DNA of 64,000 nt from an uncultured Coriobacteriaceae bacterium (GTDB lineage Bacteria > Actinomycetota > Coriobacteriia > Coriobacteriales > Atopobiaceae): NCBI GenBank assembly GCA_902779675.1, contig CACZCK010000002.1, forward strand, positions 124,001 to 188,000. The letters run 5' to 3'. Shown piece by piece: positions 37,812-47,185 of this stretch (positions are counted from its first letter, which is position 1; each line of letters begins with the position of its first letter). The translations under genes were made by a program, and so were the position numbers. The notes under the pieces are model-generated. The model had not been told where the DNA came from, searched no databases, and was given only the letters and a program-made list of their open reading frames with translations.

Positions 37812-38624
37812 TTAGTGCTCGGCCACGAACTCTGCAACCAGACGGTTGAACTTCTCCGGCTCCTCCCAGAAGAGCATATGGCCCGAATCCTCGAAGAACT
37901 CGGTGCGCGCGCCCTCGATGTGCTCGCCCACCCAGGCGCTACCGTGCCAGTCGAAGACGTTGCTGTTGCGCGCCACGCACACCAACGTGGGCAGCTTGAT
38001 CTGCGGGATGAAGTCACGCCAGTCGAGGTTGGTATGGTCGCGCATGATCTCGATGCGCACGTAGGGCGGACACTTCATGATCTCGTCAGCGATGAACTTG
38101 GCGTCTTCAGGCGACGGCGTATGGTGCAGGCAGGCGCCCACGAGCCCCTCGGCCGCACCCCGCGGGTCGTACTTGATGTCGTAGCAGGTGCGGATGAACA
38201 TCTCCATGTCGTAGCAGCCCTTTTGGCCCCACACCCAATCCGGGCCGGTGTACTGCGCCGGCGACTGGTCCACGCATACTAGGCCACTCACACGATGGTT
38301 GCCAAAGAGCTCCAGGTAGCTCCACAAGATGGAGGCGCCCATCGACCAGCCCAGCACCGTCACGTCGTTTACGTCGAGATGGTCAAGCAAGTTCTTGACG
38401 TCCATCGCATAGCGCGCGATGCGATGGCTGTGCAGGACCTTCTCGGACTCGCCGTGGCCACGCATGTCCATGCAGATGACCTTGCAGGTCTTGGACAGTT
38501 CGGGCACGTTGCGCTTCCAGAAGTTGGTCGTGCAGGTCCAGCCGGGCAGCATGAAGAGTGGCCTGCCCTCCCCAGTGACCTCGTAGTAGATCTCCACGCC
38601 GTCGTTGGTAGTGAACGTTGCCAT
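37812..38624 (-). CDS. Alpha/beta-hydrolase (haloperoxidase/esterase-like)
   Basis: 270 residues. Typical one-domain alpha/beta hydrolase: GEGRPLFMLPGWTCTTNFW (oxyanion HG replaced by PG), VICMDMRGHGESEK, nucleophile elbow GWSMGAS (Ser about 99), acid in the NSNVFDWHG region and His in SGHMLFWEEPEKF. AAGGAGGG precedes the ATG. It is divergent from the GyrI-like gene and heads a pair with the 81-aa protein. The substrate is unknown. Confidence 0.9.
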   Translation of the reverse strand: MATFTTNDGVEIYYEVTGEGRPLFMLPGWTCTTNFWKRNVPELSKTCKVICMDMRGHGESEKVLHSHRIARYAMDVKNLLDHLDVNDVTVLGWSMGASILWSYLELFGNHRVSGLVCVDQSPAQYTGPDWVWGQKGCYDMEMFIRTCYDIKYDPRGAAEGLVGACLHHTPSPEDAKFIADEIMKCPPYVRIEIMRDHTNLDWRDFIPQIKLPTLVCVARNSNVFDWHGSAWVGEHIEGARTEFFEDSGHMLFWEEPEKFNRLVAEFVAEH

Positions 38625-38838
38625 AACGAGCCCTCCTTACACGCCTTCTACCTGCAATTACGTTATCATCGTAACATGCACAATGAAACCTCCTGGCACC
38701 TCGCCCCATGGGTACCGCAAGCGGTGGACAGAAGGCGGCGTCAGGCACGGCCGCACCTGTTGAATTGATGCGTACATATGTTCTATACTAGCAACCACAC
38801 GCATCCGGCAGAGGATGCGCCGGCGAGAGGAGGCGTCC

Positions 38839-39474
38839 ATGCCGTTCGACTTCAAGAAGGAGTACCGCGACCTCTACCAGCCCAAAGCCAAGCCATCCCT
38901 CATCGAGGTACCGCGCATGCGTTTTCTTGCCGTGGAAGGCTCGGGAGATCCAAACGAGGCAGGTGGCGCCTACCAGCATGCGCTCGAGCTGCTGTACGGC
39001 GTGGCCTATACCCTCAAGATGAGCTACAAGACCGACCACGTCATCCCTGGCTTCTACCAGTACGTGGTGCCACCCCTCGAAGGCTTCTGGTGGCAGTCCG
39101 ACGTCGCGGGTGTCGACTACACCAACAAGGCCGCCTTCCAGTGGGTGTCCGCCATCCGCGTGCCAGAGTTCGTGACCGAGGCAGACTATGCCTGGGCCAT
39201 CGAGGCGGCTACGGCCAAGAAGAAGCTCGACTTCTCACCCGTACACCTTGCAGAGGTCGACGAGGGGTTGTGCGTGCAATGCATGCACGTTGGCCCCTAC
39301 GACAGCGAGCCCGCCACCGTAGAGGCCATGCATGAGTTTGCCGCAGCACAGGGCTTTGAGCCCGACTTCTCCGCTACGCGCCGCCACCACGAGATCTACC
39401 TCTCGGACCCGCGCAAGGCAGACCCGGCCAAGATGAAGACCGTGGTGCGCCATCCCGTCAGAAAGACGAGCTAG
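38839..39474 (+). CDS. GyrI-like small-molecule-binding domain protein
   Basis: 211 residues from ATG 38839 with GAGGAGG upstream. It matches the GyrI-like (SBMB/YdhR-type) family seen as stand-alone proteins: MPFDFKKEYRDLYQPK, RFLAVEGSGDPN, GFWWQSDV, VQCMHVGPYDSEPATVEAMH and HHEIYLSDPRKADP. These proteins bind, and in some cases hydrolyse, small hydrophobic or cationic molecules. There is no DNA-binding domain. It is divergent from the alpha/beta hydrolase gene. Confidence 0.88.
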   Translation: MPFDFKKEYRDLYQPKAKPSLIEVPRMRFLAVEGSGDPNEAGGAYQHALELLYGVAYTLKMSYKTDHVIPGFYQYVVPPLEGFWWQSDVAGVDYTNKAAFQWVSAIRVPEFVTEADYAWAIEAATAKKKLDFSPVHLAEVDEGLCVQCMHVGPYDSEPATVEAMHEFAAAQGFEPDFSATRRHHEIYLSDPRKADPAKMKTVVRHPVRKTS

Positions 39475-39512
39475 CAAGCCGCGGGAGGCTGAGCCTCACC
39501 AGCAAAGGCTGC

Positions 39513-39926
39513 CTAAGCACGGTTGGAATAGAGCCAGCGCCCGTCAACGCGGTGCAGCCCCTGATGCACGTTGAGTGGGAAGGTCCCCCGGGCACCGTAG
39601 GCATTTGCCGTAAGGGCCACCACACCAGTCAGCACCGCCCAGTCGCCGTTTATATGAACAGAGACCTCGCGGATGTCTGAGTGATAGTACGTGAGCGGAC
39701 CGCCCACCTCGGAGATGAACTCCTCCTTGGTCTGGGTGGCGCCAGAGAGGTGCGTGAAGATCGTCCCCTCCTCCACGATGGCGCGCAAGGCGTCGTGGTC
39801 GGCGCTGACCATGGCCTGCTGCATAGCTTGGTAGGCCTCGAGCACCTCGAGCTGCTCGGGCGTGAAGTCGCTCACGTCCGACGTCACCACTGCCTTGCCA
39901 TCACGAATGTCGTCCGAATGGAACAT
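39513..39926 (-). CDS. SnoaL/DUF4440-like NTF2-fold protein
   Basis: 137 residues with GAGGAGGA before the ATG. It is a single NTF2-like cone: EVLEAYQAMQQAMVSADHDAL helix, FTHLSGATQTKEEFISEV, then strands HINGDWAVLTGVVALTA and HQGLHRVDGRWLYSNRA. This family includes ketosteroid isomerase-like enzymes and many uncharacterised proteins. It ends convergently with the GyrI-like gene, 38 bp apart. Confidence 0.85.
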   Translation of the reverse strand: MFHSDDIRDGKAVVTSDVSDFTPEQLEVLEAYQAMQQAMVSADHDALRAIVEEGTIFTHLSGATQTKEEFISEVGGPLTYYHSDIREVSVHINGDWAVLTGVVALTANAYGARGTFPLNVHQGLHRVDGRWLYSNRA

Positions 39927-40181
39927 GGTCGGTCCTCCTCACACCAAAGCCATCTCATGCTTCAAGTCTCCCGTAGAGACTGACCCCCTTCAACGGGCGC
40001 TTTGCCACACACGGTGACCTATGCTACGGTTTTGGCTCCAACGTGTCACAACTCCCAGACTGGCTCGACGCCCAAAGCGCCCGCGAGGCCGGTTTTGTGC
40101 CAACATGCTCTTGACGGGGAGGCTCTCTCTGCCTCGCCGGCAGGTCATGCGAACGGCGCATCCGGATGATTGGGGGGCATC

Positions 40182-41300
40182 ATGGCGGAGTGGTTTGGCA
40201 AGGACACACCCAAGCTGGGCTTTGGGCTCATGCGACTGCCCAAGCGCGGGATCGGCATCGACGTCGCGCAGGTGAGCGAGATGGTGGACCGCTTCTTGGG
40301 TGCCGGCTTCACCTACTTTGACACGGCACACGTCTACGCAGGGTCGGAGGCTGCCATCAAGAAGGCACTGGTCGACCGCCACCCGCGCGAGAGCTACACG
40401 TTGGCCACCAAGCTCTATGCGCCTATGGCCCCCACCGAGGGCGTCGCGCGCAAGCAGTTCCAGACCTCGCTCAAGCGCACGGGCGCCGGCTACATCGACT
40501 ACTACCTGCTGCATTCCCTCATGGAAAGCAATTACCAAAAGTACGAGCGCATGAACCTGTGGGGCTACGTGCGCGATCTCAAGCGACAGGGCCTGGTGCG
40601 GCACGCGGGCTTCTCGTTCCATGGCGGGCCCAAGCTGCTCGACGAGCTGCTCTCCCGCCACCCTGAGGCAGAGTTCGTACAGCTGCAGCTCAACTATGCC
40701 GACTGGGAGGATGCCAGCATCACCTCACGTGCAAACTACGAGGTGGCCCGCGCGCACGACGTGTCCATCGTGGTGATGGAGCCCGTCAAGGGAGGCCGAC
40801 TGGCCAACCCGCCGCGCGACGTGGCGGCCTTGCTACGCGAGGCCAACCCGCAGGCATCCGCCGCAAGCTGGGCCATCCGCTTTGCCGCGTCGCTCGACGG
40901 CATCATCACGGTACTCTCGGGCATGTCCAACCTCGCCCAGCTGGACGACAACATCTCCTACATGCGCAACTTCGCGCCGCTCGACGAGCACGAGCGCGAG
41001 GTCATTCGCCAGGCGCAGGTGCTGCTGGGCAAGTCGGCGGCCATCGGCTGCACGGCCTGCCGCTACTGCTGCGACGGATGCCCCATGCAGATCGACATCC
41101 CTGCGGTGATCGCCGCAATGAACCTCAGGCTGGCCAACGGCCAGATCGAGCAGGCGCGGGCGGCATACGCCCAGGCCATCGGGGCTCCCGGCGCCGGCTC
41201 CGCGGCCGACTGCATCGCCTGCGGGCAGTGCGAGGCAACCTGCCCGCAGCATCTGCCCATCATCCAGCACCTGGCGGACGCTGCGGAGCAGCTCGGTTAG
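40182..41300 (+). CDS. Aldo/keto reductase with C-terminal ferredoxin domain
   Basis: 372 residues from ATG 40182 with a GGGGGG ribosome site; an in-frame TTG at 40170 overlaps that site. The barrel has LGFGLMRLPK, FTYFDTAHVYAGSE, ATKLYAP and YYLLHSLM (His). The tail carries two 4Fe-4S motifs, CTACRYCCDGCP and CIACGQCEATCP. It is the same class as the 18.7 kb enzyme, so the locus has two ferredoxin-coupled AKRs. It stands alone between terminators. Confidence 0.93.
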   Translation: MAEWFGKDTPKLGFGLMRLPKRGIGIDVAQVSEMVDRFLGAGFTYFDTAHVYAGSEAAIKKALVDRHPRESYTLATKLYAPMAPTEGVARKQFQTSLKRTGAGYIDYYLLHSLMESNYQKYERMNLWGYVRDLKRQGLVRHAGFSFHGGPKLLDELLSRHPEAEFVQLQLNYADWEDASITSRANYEVARAHDVSIVVMEPVKGGRLANPPRDVAALLREANPQASAASWAIRFAASLDGIITVLSGMSNLAQLDDNISYMRNFAPLDEHEREVIRQAQVLLGKSAAIGCTACRYCCDGCPMQIDIPAVIAAMNLRLANGQIEQARAAYAQAIGAPGAGSAADCIACGQCEATCPQHLPIIQHLADAAEQLG

Positions 41301-41331
41301 CGCCCGCACCCCGACCTGTCCCGCAACGCAA

Positions 41332-41373
41332 GACGCCCCCAAGCCGCACATCATCTGCTGACTTGGGGGCGTC
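41332..41373. terminator. Terminator between convergent AKR genes
   Basis: GACGCCCCCAAG (41332-41343) and CTTGGGGGCGTC (41362-41373), perfect 12-bp arms. Confidence 0.85.
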
Positions 41374-41414
41374 GCCTATGGCGTCGCGGTTGGTCTCAGG
41401 CAGTCCCTCCCAAG

Positions 41415-42380
41415 CTACCTGCTGAACCCGCGATGACCATACACTTTGAGCTCGCCTAGCTCGGCATCGAGCGCCTTGAGCTCGTCGGCGGTCAGCTCGA
41501 CCTTGCTGGCGTCGAGGTTCTCTATGATGCGGCCCTTGTTCTTGGAGCCAGGGATGGGCACCACGTGGGGCCACTTGGCCAGCATCCACGCGAGGCTGAT
41601 CTGTGCGGGCGTGGCACCCTTGGCCTCCGCGTAGCGCATCACCAATTCCACGATGGGCTGGTTGCCTGCAAGATTGCGCTTGGAGAGCTGCGGCACCCAG
41701 GTGCGCACGTCGTCAAAGGTCTCAAACTTGGTCTTGGTCGTGACCTTGCCGGAAAGCAGTCCGCTCGCGATGGGCGAGAACGGCACAAAGCCGATGTCGT
41801 GCGCCTCGCAGTACGGCAGCACCGCCGCCTCCACGTCGCGCTCCACCATCGAGTAGATGTTCTGGATGGCGGTGAGGGGATATACCCGCTGCGCGCGGTC
41901 GATGATGTCCACGTCCACCTGCGAGAGGCCCCAGCCGTCGATGAAGCCCTCTTCCACAAGCTGGCCCATGGCCTCGGCAACGCGCTCGATGGGCGTACCG
42001 CTCACTCGATGCAGGTAGTAGAGCTCCACGTGGTCGGTCTGCAGGCGGCGCATGGACGCCTCGAGGTGCGCGCGCAGCTCGTCGTAGACCGAGCCTCCGC
42101 CAAAGCCGCCGCGGCCGAGGAAGAGCTTGGTGGCCAGCACCACGTTGTCGCGCACGTCATGCAACGCCTTGCCAACGATGCGCTCGTTGTGTCCGGTACC
42201 CGAAAGCCCCGGGCTGTACACCTCGGCCGTGTCGAAGAAGGTGCAGCCGTGCTCGTAGGCACCACGGATGGCCTCGATGCTGTACTGCTCGGGCGGAATC
42301 TGCCCATAGCCGTGGGAGAAGGCCATGCAGCCCATGCCCACCTCGGAGACCTCTAGGTTGTGCAGCATACGCGTCTTCAT
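41415..42380 (-). CDS. Aldo/keto reductase (AKR13/YajO-like)
   Basis: 321 residues from ATG 42380 with AAAGGGG upstream. Motifs: VSEVGMGCMAFSHGYG, TFFDTAEVYSPGLSGTGHNE, LATKLFLG, YYLHRVSGTPIE and the NADPH segment VVPIPGSKNKGRI. It is of the AKR type that reduces aldehydes and small ketones with NADPH. It is convergent with the FeS AKR; about 170 bp of upstream sequence holds its promoter. Confidence 0.93.
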   Translation of the reverse strand: MKTRMLHNLEVSEVGMGCMAFSHGYGQIPPEQYSIEAIRGAYEHGCTFFDTAEVYSPGLSGTGHNERIVGKALHDVRDNVVLATKLFLGRGGFGGGSVYDELRAHLEASMRRLQTDHVELYYLHRVSGTPIERVAEAMGQLVEEGFIDGWGLSQVDVDIIDRAQRVYPLTAIQNIYSMVERDVEAAVLPYCEAHDIGFVPFSPIASGLLSGKVTTKTKFETFDDVRTWVPQLSKRNLAGNQPIVELVMRYAEAKGATPAQISLAWMLAKWPHVVPIPGSKNKGRIIENLDASKVELTADELKALDAELGELKVYGHRGFSR

Positions 42381-42549
42381 GGGGAGCCCCTTTCTGGCAG
42401 CCAAGCACAGTTCCGCAGTTCAAGTTCCTCTTCGCTGCGCCAATGCTAGGGCACGGCAAAGACGCGAGACAAGGGGCATTGTTGGTATTGCCGATGCTTT
42501 TGCTACCATTGACGCTTTACGGTTGCACTACCCGTCCTCTTCCCCACCC

Positions 42550-43230
42550 TCAGAAGAGCCAGGGCACGAGACGCCAGCGCACGTGCGCACGATAGGCCTC
42601 GTAGCCAGGCAGCTCGCGCGCAAGCATGGCATCCTCAAGTAGCGTGCGCACCACGATGAGGACAGCCACGGCAAGAGAAACGCCTGTCACGGTCCAGCTG
42701 GGAAACACCACCACGATGGCCACGCACCACATGAGGATGGCGCTGTACATGGGATGGCGCACGTAGGCGTAGGGCCCCGAGCTGCACACCTGCTGGTCGC
42801 GTTCGGTCTGCACGCGCGAGACCGACTCGGCATAGGCGTTGGTACGCAGGGCCCAAGCCGTGAGCGCAGTAGAGAGCGCGTAGAGCATGATGGCAGCAAC
42901 GAACGGCAGGTCAAGGGGCTTGGTATGGTCCGCCGTGGCACCGGCCACGTAATACACCACAAAGTAGGCAAGCAGCCAGAAGAGCGCAAGGATGACCTTG
43001 TCCCACGTCGGCGTAGAGTCCTTGGTGGCGGCGATATTGGCTCGGCGCTCGAGCGTGTCGGCGCTCGTACGGTAGAGCCAGACCGCGGAGGCCACGCTAA
43101 CGAAGTAGGTCACAAACCAGACGAGAGCCCGCGCGCCCATAACCCCGTGCGAAGCCAGCAGGAAGAGGCCGAGCGCAATGGCGCGCTCCCCCGCCAGCCG
43201 CGCCGTGTACAACAGCATCCCCTTGCTCAT
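42550..43230 (-). CDS. Isoprenylcysteine carboxyl methyltransferase-family (PEMT-like) membrane protein
   Basis: 226 residues with five predicted transmembrane helices. The C-terminal half has the conserved GPYAYVRHPMYSAILMWC, then EDAMLARELPGYEAYRAHV and RWRLVPWLF, the SAM-binding signature of ICMT/PEMT-type methyltransferases. It would methylate a membrane-embedded acceptor; bacterial members mostly lack known substrates. It is the last gene after the esterase (32 bp gap) on the same strand. Confidence 0.87.
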   Translation of the reverse strand: MSKGMLLYTARLAGERAIALGLFLLASHGVMGARALVWFVTYFVSVASAVWLYRTSADTLERRANIAATKDSTPTWDKVILALFWLLAYFVVYYVAGATADHTKPLDLPFVAAIMLYALSTALTAWALRTNAYAESVSRVQTERDQQVCSSGPYAYVRHPMYSAILMWCVAIVVVFPSWTVTGVSLAVAVLIVVRTLLEDAMLARELPGYEAYRAHVRWRLVPWLF

Positions 43231-43262
43231 GGCTCAGCTCCCAATTGCGTGCGGTATTGCGC

Positions 43263-44093
43263 CTACAGGTCCTTGGTCACGTTGCCGCTGCCCATGCCAC
43301 CTTCCGCACGGCCGAGCGGCAGCCAGTCGATGACCTTCTTGATCTGACTGTCCCAGAAGTCCCAGTCGTGGCCGCGGTCCTCCTCGTCCCAGCTGACCGC
43401 GAAACCAGCCGCCTCGACGTCGGCGCGGAAGCTACGATTGACACCCATGAGCGAGTCCTGCGTGCCGCAGGCAAGATAGAACTCCGGTGCCGCGACTTCG
43501 CCCGCTGACACGCGTTCCTTCAGCTGCTCAAGCACCACGTGATAGTTCTTGTCGGTCTGGGCCGCCTCGGCCAGGCTGCCAAAGGCCGACTCCTCCCCCG
43601 CCACGCTCTCGTAGTTGGGGTCAAAGAAGTGGATAGCCGCCGAAAGGCCGATGATGCGGCTGAAGGTCTGCGCATACTTCATGCCGTTGCGAAGGGCGCC
43701 GAAGCCGCCCATGGAGAGACCTGCGATAAAGGTGTCCTCGCAGCGCTGCGAGAGCGGGAACATCTGGCGCATCACACGGGGCAGCTCCTCGCCGATGAAC
43801 GCACCGTAGTCGTTGTTGGCGGTCTGACCGTTCACGTAGAAGGAGTTGTCACCCGAGGGCATGACCACGGCCAGACCCGCGTCCTCAGCCCAACGCTGGA
43901 TGCGCGTGCCGCTGACCCAGTCGGTATAGTTGCCCAAAAGCCCGTGCAACAGGTACAGCGTGGGATAGCCGCCCTCAGGGGCGGGCAGGTAGTCCATGGT
44001 CTCGAAGCTGATCTTGTCCGAAGGAATGATGACGTTGACGGGCACGGTGCGGAAGAGTGCCTTGCTGAGGTAGTTGACCTGAATAAGTGCCAT
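43263..44093 (-). CDS. Esterase D/tributyrin-esterase-family hydrolase
   Basis: 276 residues from ATG 44093 with AAAGGAAG upstream. Fold signature: GGYPTLYLLHGLLGNYTDWV, nucleophile elbow GLSMGGFGA (Ser about 122), LACGTQDSLMG (Asp) and DRGHDWDFWD (His). It belongs to the S-formylglutathione hydrolase/antigen 85-like esterase family; cytosolic. It sits between the dehydratase genes and the methyltransferase on one strand, with a 107-bp gap upstream, so it may have its own promoter. Confidence 0.9.
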   Translation of the reverse strand: MALIQVNYLSKALFRTVPVNVIIPSDKISFETMDYLPAPEGGYPTLYLLHGLLGNYTDWVSGTRIQRWAEDAGLAVVMPSGDNSFYVNGQTANNDYGAFIGEELPRVMRQMFPLSQRCEDTFIAGLSMGGFGALRNGMKYAQTFSRIIGLSAAIHFFDPNYESVAGEESAFGSLAEAAQTDKNYHVVLEQLKERVSAGEVAAPEFYLACGTQDSLMGVNRSFRADVEAAGFAVSWDEEDRGHDWDFWDSQIKKVIDWLPLGRAEGGMGSGNVTKDL

Positions 44094-44200
44094 GGAGCTT
44101 CCTTTCGCCAAAGAGGAACCGCTTCTTCTCGGCAAAAAGACACCGCAGCAACACAACACCCGGTACCTCAACTGGGGCAACGGCTGTTCTGCAACACGCC

Positions 44201-45367
44201 TCAGATGACCGGTCCCAGGCAGTGGATGTCGATGGCGCTGAAGTAGCCGATGGCCTCGTTCTTGGTCATCTCGCCACTTGCCACGCGCAGGATCTTGGCA
44301 AAGACCTCGTCAGCCACCTCGTCAATGCTCTTCTCGCCCGTGATGACAAGGCCGGCGTTGACGTCCATGTCCTCTTCCATGCGCACGAAGGTGTACGGGT
44401 TGCCGCAGATCTTGATGACCGGCATGCTGGGGAAGCCCTGCGGAGCACCGAGCCCCGTGGAGAAGCACATGAGCTGCGCGCCCGTGGCCGCCATGCCCGT
44501 GAGAATCTCGGGCTCGCGACCGGGCGTGTCCTTGATCCAGAGGCCCTTCTGGTCCATGACAAAGGCGGGATAGTCAAGCACCCCCTGGATGGGACGCGAG
44601 CCGCTCTTGGCGATGGCGCCCAGGCTCTTCTCCTCGATGCTCGAGAGACCGCCGGCAATGTTGCCGGGCGTGGGCTGGCCGCGCCGCATGTCGCAGCCAA
44701 TGCTCTTGGCGCGTGTCTCCATGGCGTCCACGATGTCGTAGATGCGCTGCCCCACCTCGGGCGTCACGGCGCGACGCGCCAGCAGGTGCTCGCCGCCAAT
44801 GAACTCGGTCGTCTCACCAAAGACCACCGTGGCGCCCAGGTCAACGAGGCGGTCCGACACGGCGCCAATCACGCAGTTGGAAGCCACACCGCTCGTGGTG
44901 TCGGAGGCACCGCACTTGATGGACATGACCAGGTTGGAGATGTCGGCCTTCTCGCGCTGCAGGCCCGACACCTGTATGGCCAGACGCCGCGCGATGTCGG
45001 TCCCCACACGGATGGCCTTGGTCACGCCTCCCAGCTCCTGGATGTGGATGATCTCGACCGGCTTGCCGGTGGCACGCAGCTCCTCGTACATCCGAGCGTG
45101 ATCGGTGCCCTCGCAACCCAAGCTCACGATGAGCACGGCAGCAACGTTGGGCCCACGCCCAAGGCTGATCAGCGTGTCGGTGACCCGCTCGAGGTCGGGC
45201 GGCAACTGACAGCAGCCCTGATGGTGCAGGTAGGCAACCGTCCCCTGCACCTGGCGGTTGATGGCTTGAGCAACGTCGTTTGCGCAGGTCACACTAGGGA
45301 TGATGCCAACCAGATTGCGCGCGCCAAAGCGACCGTCGGGTCGCTTATATCCCATGAAGCTCGGCAT
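44201..45367 (-). CDS. UxaA-family dehydratase, large (C-terminal) subunit
   Basis: 388 residues from ATG 45367 (MPSFMGYKRPDGRFGARN); a GTG at 45376 overlapping the upstream TGA is an alternative. It matches the UxaA C-terminal domain found in altronate, galactarate and related sugar-acid dehydratases, with HHQGCCQL, SLGCEGTD, IKCGASDTTSG and FSTGLGAPQGFP carrying the likely Fe ligands. It pairs with the SAF-domain gene just upstream, so the enzyme is split in two chains. A 2-hydroxy sugar acid or similar acid is the likely substrate. Confidence 0.9.
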   Translation of the reverse strand: MPSFMGYKRPDGRFGARNLVGIIPSVTCANDVAQAINRQVQGTVAYLHHQGCCQLPPDLERVTDTLISLGRGPNVAAVLIVSLGCEGTDHARMYEELRATGKPVEIIHIQELGGVTKAIRVGTDIARRLAIQVSGLQREKADISNLVMSIKCGASDTTSGVASNCVIGAVSDRLVDLGATVVFGETTEFIGGEHLLARRAVTPEVGQRIYDIVDAMETRAKSIGCDMRRGQPTPGNIAGGLSSIEEKSLGAIAKSGSRPIQGVLDYPAFVMDQKGLWIKDTPGREPEILTGMAATGAQLMCFSTGLGAPQGFPSMPVIKICGNPYTFVRMEEDMDVNAGLVITGEKSIDEVADEVFAKILRVASGEMTKNEAIGYFSAIDIHCLGPVI

Positions 45368-45372
45368 TGCCC

Positions 45373-45684
45373 TCACGCCCCCTTCTCCAGGTCTCCCCTG
45401 CCCCGCATGCTGTCGAGGTTATGCACGTGCACATAGGCACCCTGCGCGATATCACGCGAGGCGACGCCAATCTCCTCGCCGTACTTGATGATGAGCTCGC
45501 CTTGCGCGATGTCGCACAGCGCAAACTTGTGGCCAAAGGGGATGTCGTCCGCCACGGCGTGAACGGTCCGGTTTCCCGCCGCATCCACCACGGTGACCTG
45601 CATGCCGGCCGTCACACCCTCCTCAAAGACGGTTGCCACGTTGTCCTTCTCGTTTGCCTGCAGGGCAAGCCGCTCGTCGCCCAT
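45373..45684 (-). CDS. UxaA-family dehydratase, small SAF-domain (N-terminal) subunit
   Basis: 103 residues with AAGGAGGGGG before the ATG. It is a SAF-domain protein: DNVATVFEEGVTAGM, HKFALCDIAQGELIIKYGEE and GVASRDIAQGAYVHVHNLDS, as in the N-terminus of altronate dehydratase. The His and Asn of VHVHNLDS are conserved in the family. It lies 5 bp upstream of the large subunit and 20 bp downstream of the larA-like gene, in one operon. Confidence 0.92.
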   Translation of the reverse strand: MGDERLALQANEKDNVATVFEEGVTAGMQVTVVDAAGNRTVHAVADDIPFGHKFALCDIAQGELIIKYGEEIGVASRDIAQGAYVHVHNLDSMRGRGDLEKGA

Positions 45685-45704
45685 ACGCCCCCTCCTTCAC
45701 GCAC

Positions 45705-46979
45705 CTACTCCGCAACCGCAAGCACGCTCACCCCATCGGGGATGACCACCACCCGCGCGTCGCTCCCCCGCAGCTCGCGCGAAATGGCCAGCGCCTCGTC
45801 AGGCGTGTGCGCGGGAATCATGTTGCAGCGCCTCACCGTCTCGTCGTCCAACCCGCTCACCAGCACCATCGGGTGCTTGTGCAAGATGCGCGCGTAGATC
45901 TGCGGACACCACTGCTCGGGTATGGTGGCCTTCGGCGCAATGCGCGACAAGTAGGCGTCAATCTCTTCGGGCGTGCCCATCTGGATGAGCTCGGCAAAAT
46001 GGCTTCCGCCCATGCCGTCGGCACAACCGCAGCACATGATGATGACGCCGTCCTCGCCCGCGCAGGCCTCGGCCGTCGCCACCGCCTTGGGGCTCTGGTA
46101 GAGGTTCTGGTCGAGCGGGTATCCGCCGTTGGTGGTGACCACGATGTCGCCGGTCACGGGCGGGCACTGCGACCATTGCCGCACGAAGGCGACGCCGGCG
46201 GCATGTGCCTGCTCAAGGTCGCCCGCCCATGCGCCAATGACCTGCTTGCGCGCGTTGAGCGCCACATTGAGGATGAACGCCACGTTCACACGCCGCGCCG
46301 CAACCACCATGTCCTCGTGGATGGGGTTGCGTTCGAGCACGCCGGTGAGCGCGAAGGGGCTGGCGATGGCCGGATAGGAATGGTTCTCCTTCACCGTCTC
46401 CTCTGCGCACACGCCTGGAAGAATGGACTTGCGCCCGCCCGAGAAACCCGCAAAGAAGTGCGGTTCGATGAAGCCCTCGCAGACGAGCAGATCGCAGTCG
46501 CAGACCAGCCGGTTGACCTTGAAGCTGGCGCCCGAGGGCAAGGTGCCCATGTCCATCATCTGCGCCTCGTCGAGACAGTCGTGCACCACAATGTGCTCGC
46601 CGTCCACGATGGCGTCGCCAAACATGCGGCGCTGCTCCTGCTCGGTAGTCGCACGATGCAGGCCCGTCGCAATGAGAATGGTGATGTCTGCCTGCGGATT
46701 GCCACGGCGGATCTCGGCCAGCAGCAGGGGGAGCGTGAGGCGGCTGGGCACCGCACGGGTATGGTCGCTCGTCACGACGGTCACGCGCCTCTTGCCGCGC
46801 GCGAGCTCTGCCAGCGGCTGCGTACCGATGGGGCTCTGCAAGGCTGCCGCGACCAGCGCTTCCTCGCTCGGGTCGGGCTCGAGGGCAGCCATCTCGGTCT
46901 CGACCAGCGCCTCCAGATGCTCGTCCTCAACGTGAAGATCCAAGGTGCCGGTATCGTATGGCAGCGGAATAGTTCGCAT
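45705..46979 (-). CDS. larA: Nickel-pincer-type lactate racemase family protein (LarA-like)
   Basis: 424 residues from ATG 46979 with GGGGAGG upstream. It is a full-length LarA (DUF2088) protein, with SDHTRAVPSR and FSGGRKSILPGV motifs. Counting from this start, H108, H174, K184 and H200 fall on the positions known in Lactobacillus LarA: catalytic His pair, cofactor-tethering Lys and Ni ligand. It should interconvert the C2 stereoisomers of a 2-hydroxy acid. LarB, LarC and LarE, needed to make the cofactor, are not in the window. Co-transcription with a UxaA-type dehydratase suggests an epimerase-then-dehydratase route. Confidence 0.85.
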   Translation of the reverse strand: MRTIPLPYDTGTLDLHVEDEHLEALVETEMAALEPDPSEEALVAAALQSPIGTQPLAELARGKRRVTVVTSDHTRAVPSRLTLPLLLAEIRRGNPQADITILIATGLHRATTEQEQRRMFGDAIVDGEHIVVHDCLDEAQMMDMGTLPSGASFKVNRLVCDCDLLVCEGFIEPHFFAGFSGGRKSILPGVCAEETVKENHSYPAIASPFALTGVLERNPIHEDMVVAARRVNVAFILNVALNARKQVIGAWAGDLEQAHAAGVAFVRQWSQCPPVTGDIVVTTNGGYPLDQNLYQSPKAVATAEACAGEDGVIIMCCGCADGMGGSHFAELIQMGTPEEIDAYLSRIAPKATIPEQWCPQIYARILHKHPMVLVSGLDDETVRRCNMIPAHTPDEALAISRELRGSDARVVVIPDGVSVLAVAE

Positions 46980-47185
46980 GGCCTTGCCTCCCCATTGTCG
47001 GCCAAAGCGTGTATAGACCCAGCTTTCCTGCATTGTAGGAGCAATCTTGCCCCTAAACGTGACGGTCTCGGCGAGGTGTCGCGCACGCCTACTCGTGGCA
47101 GCCGTGCGCGTCCCAGAGTGGTTCGAATTCTTTATCATCGAATCGTGCCCACCCAACCCCACAGCCACCCGTCACCGGAGTACCC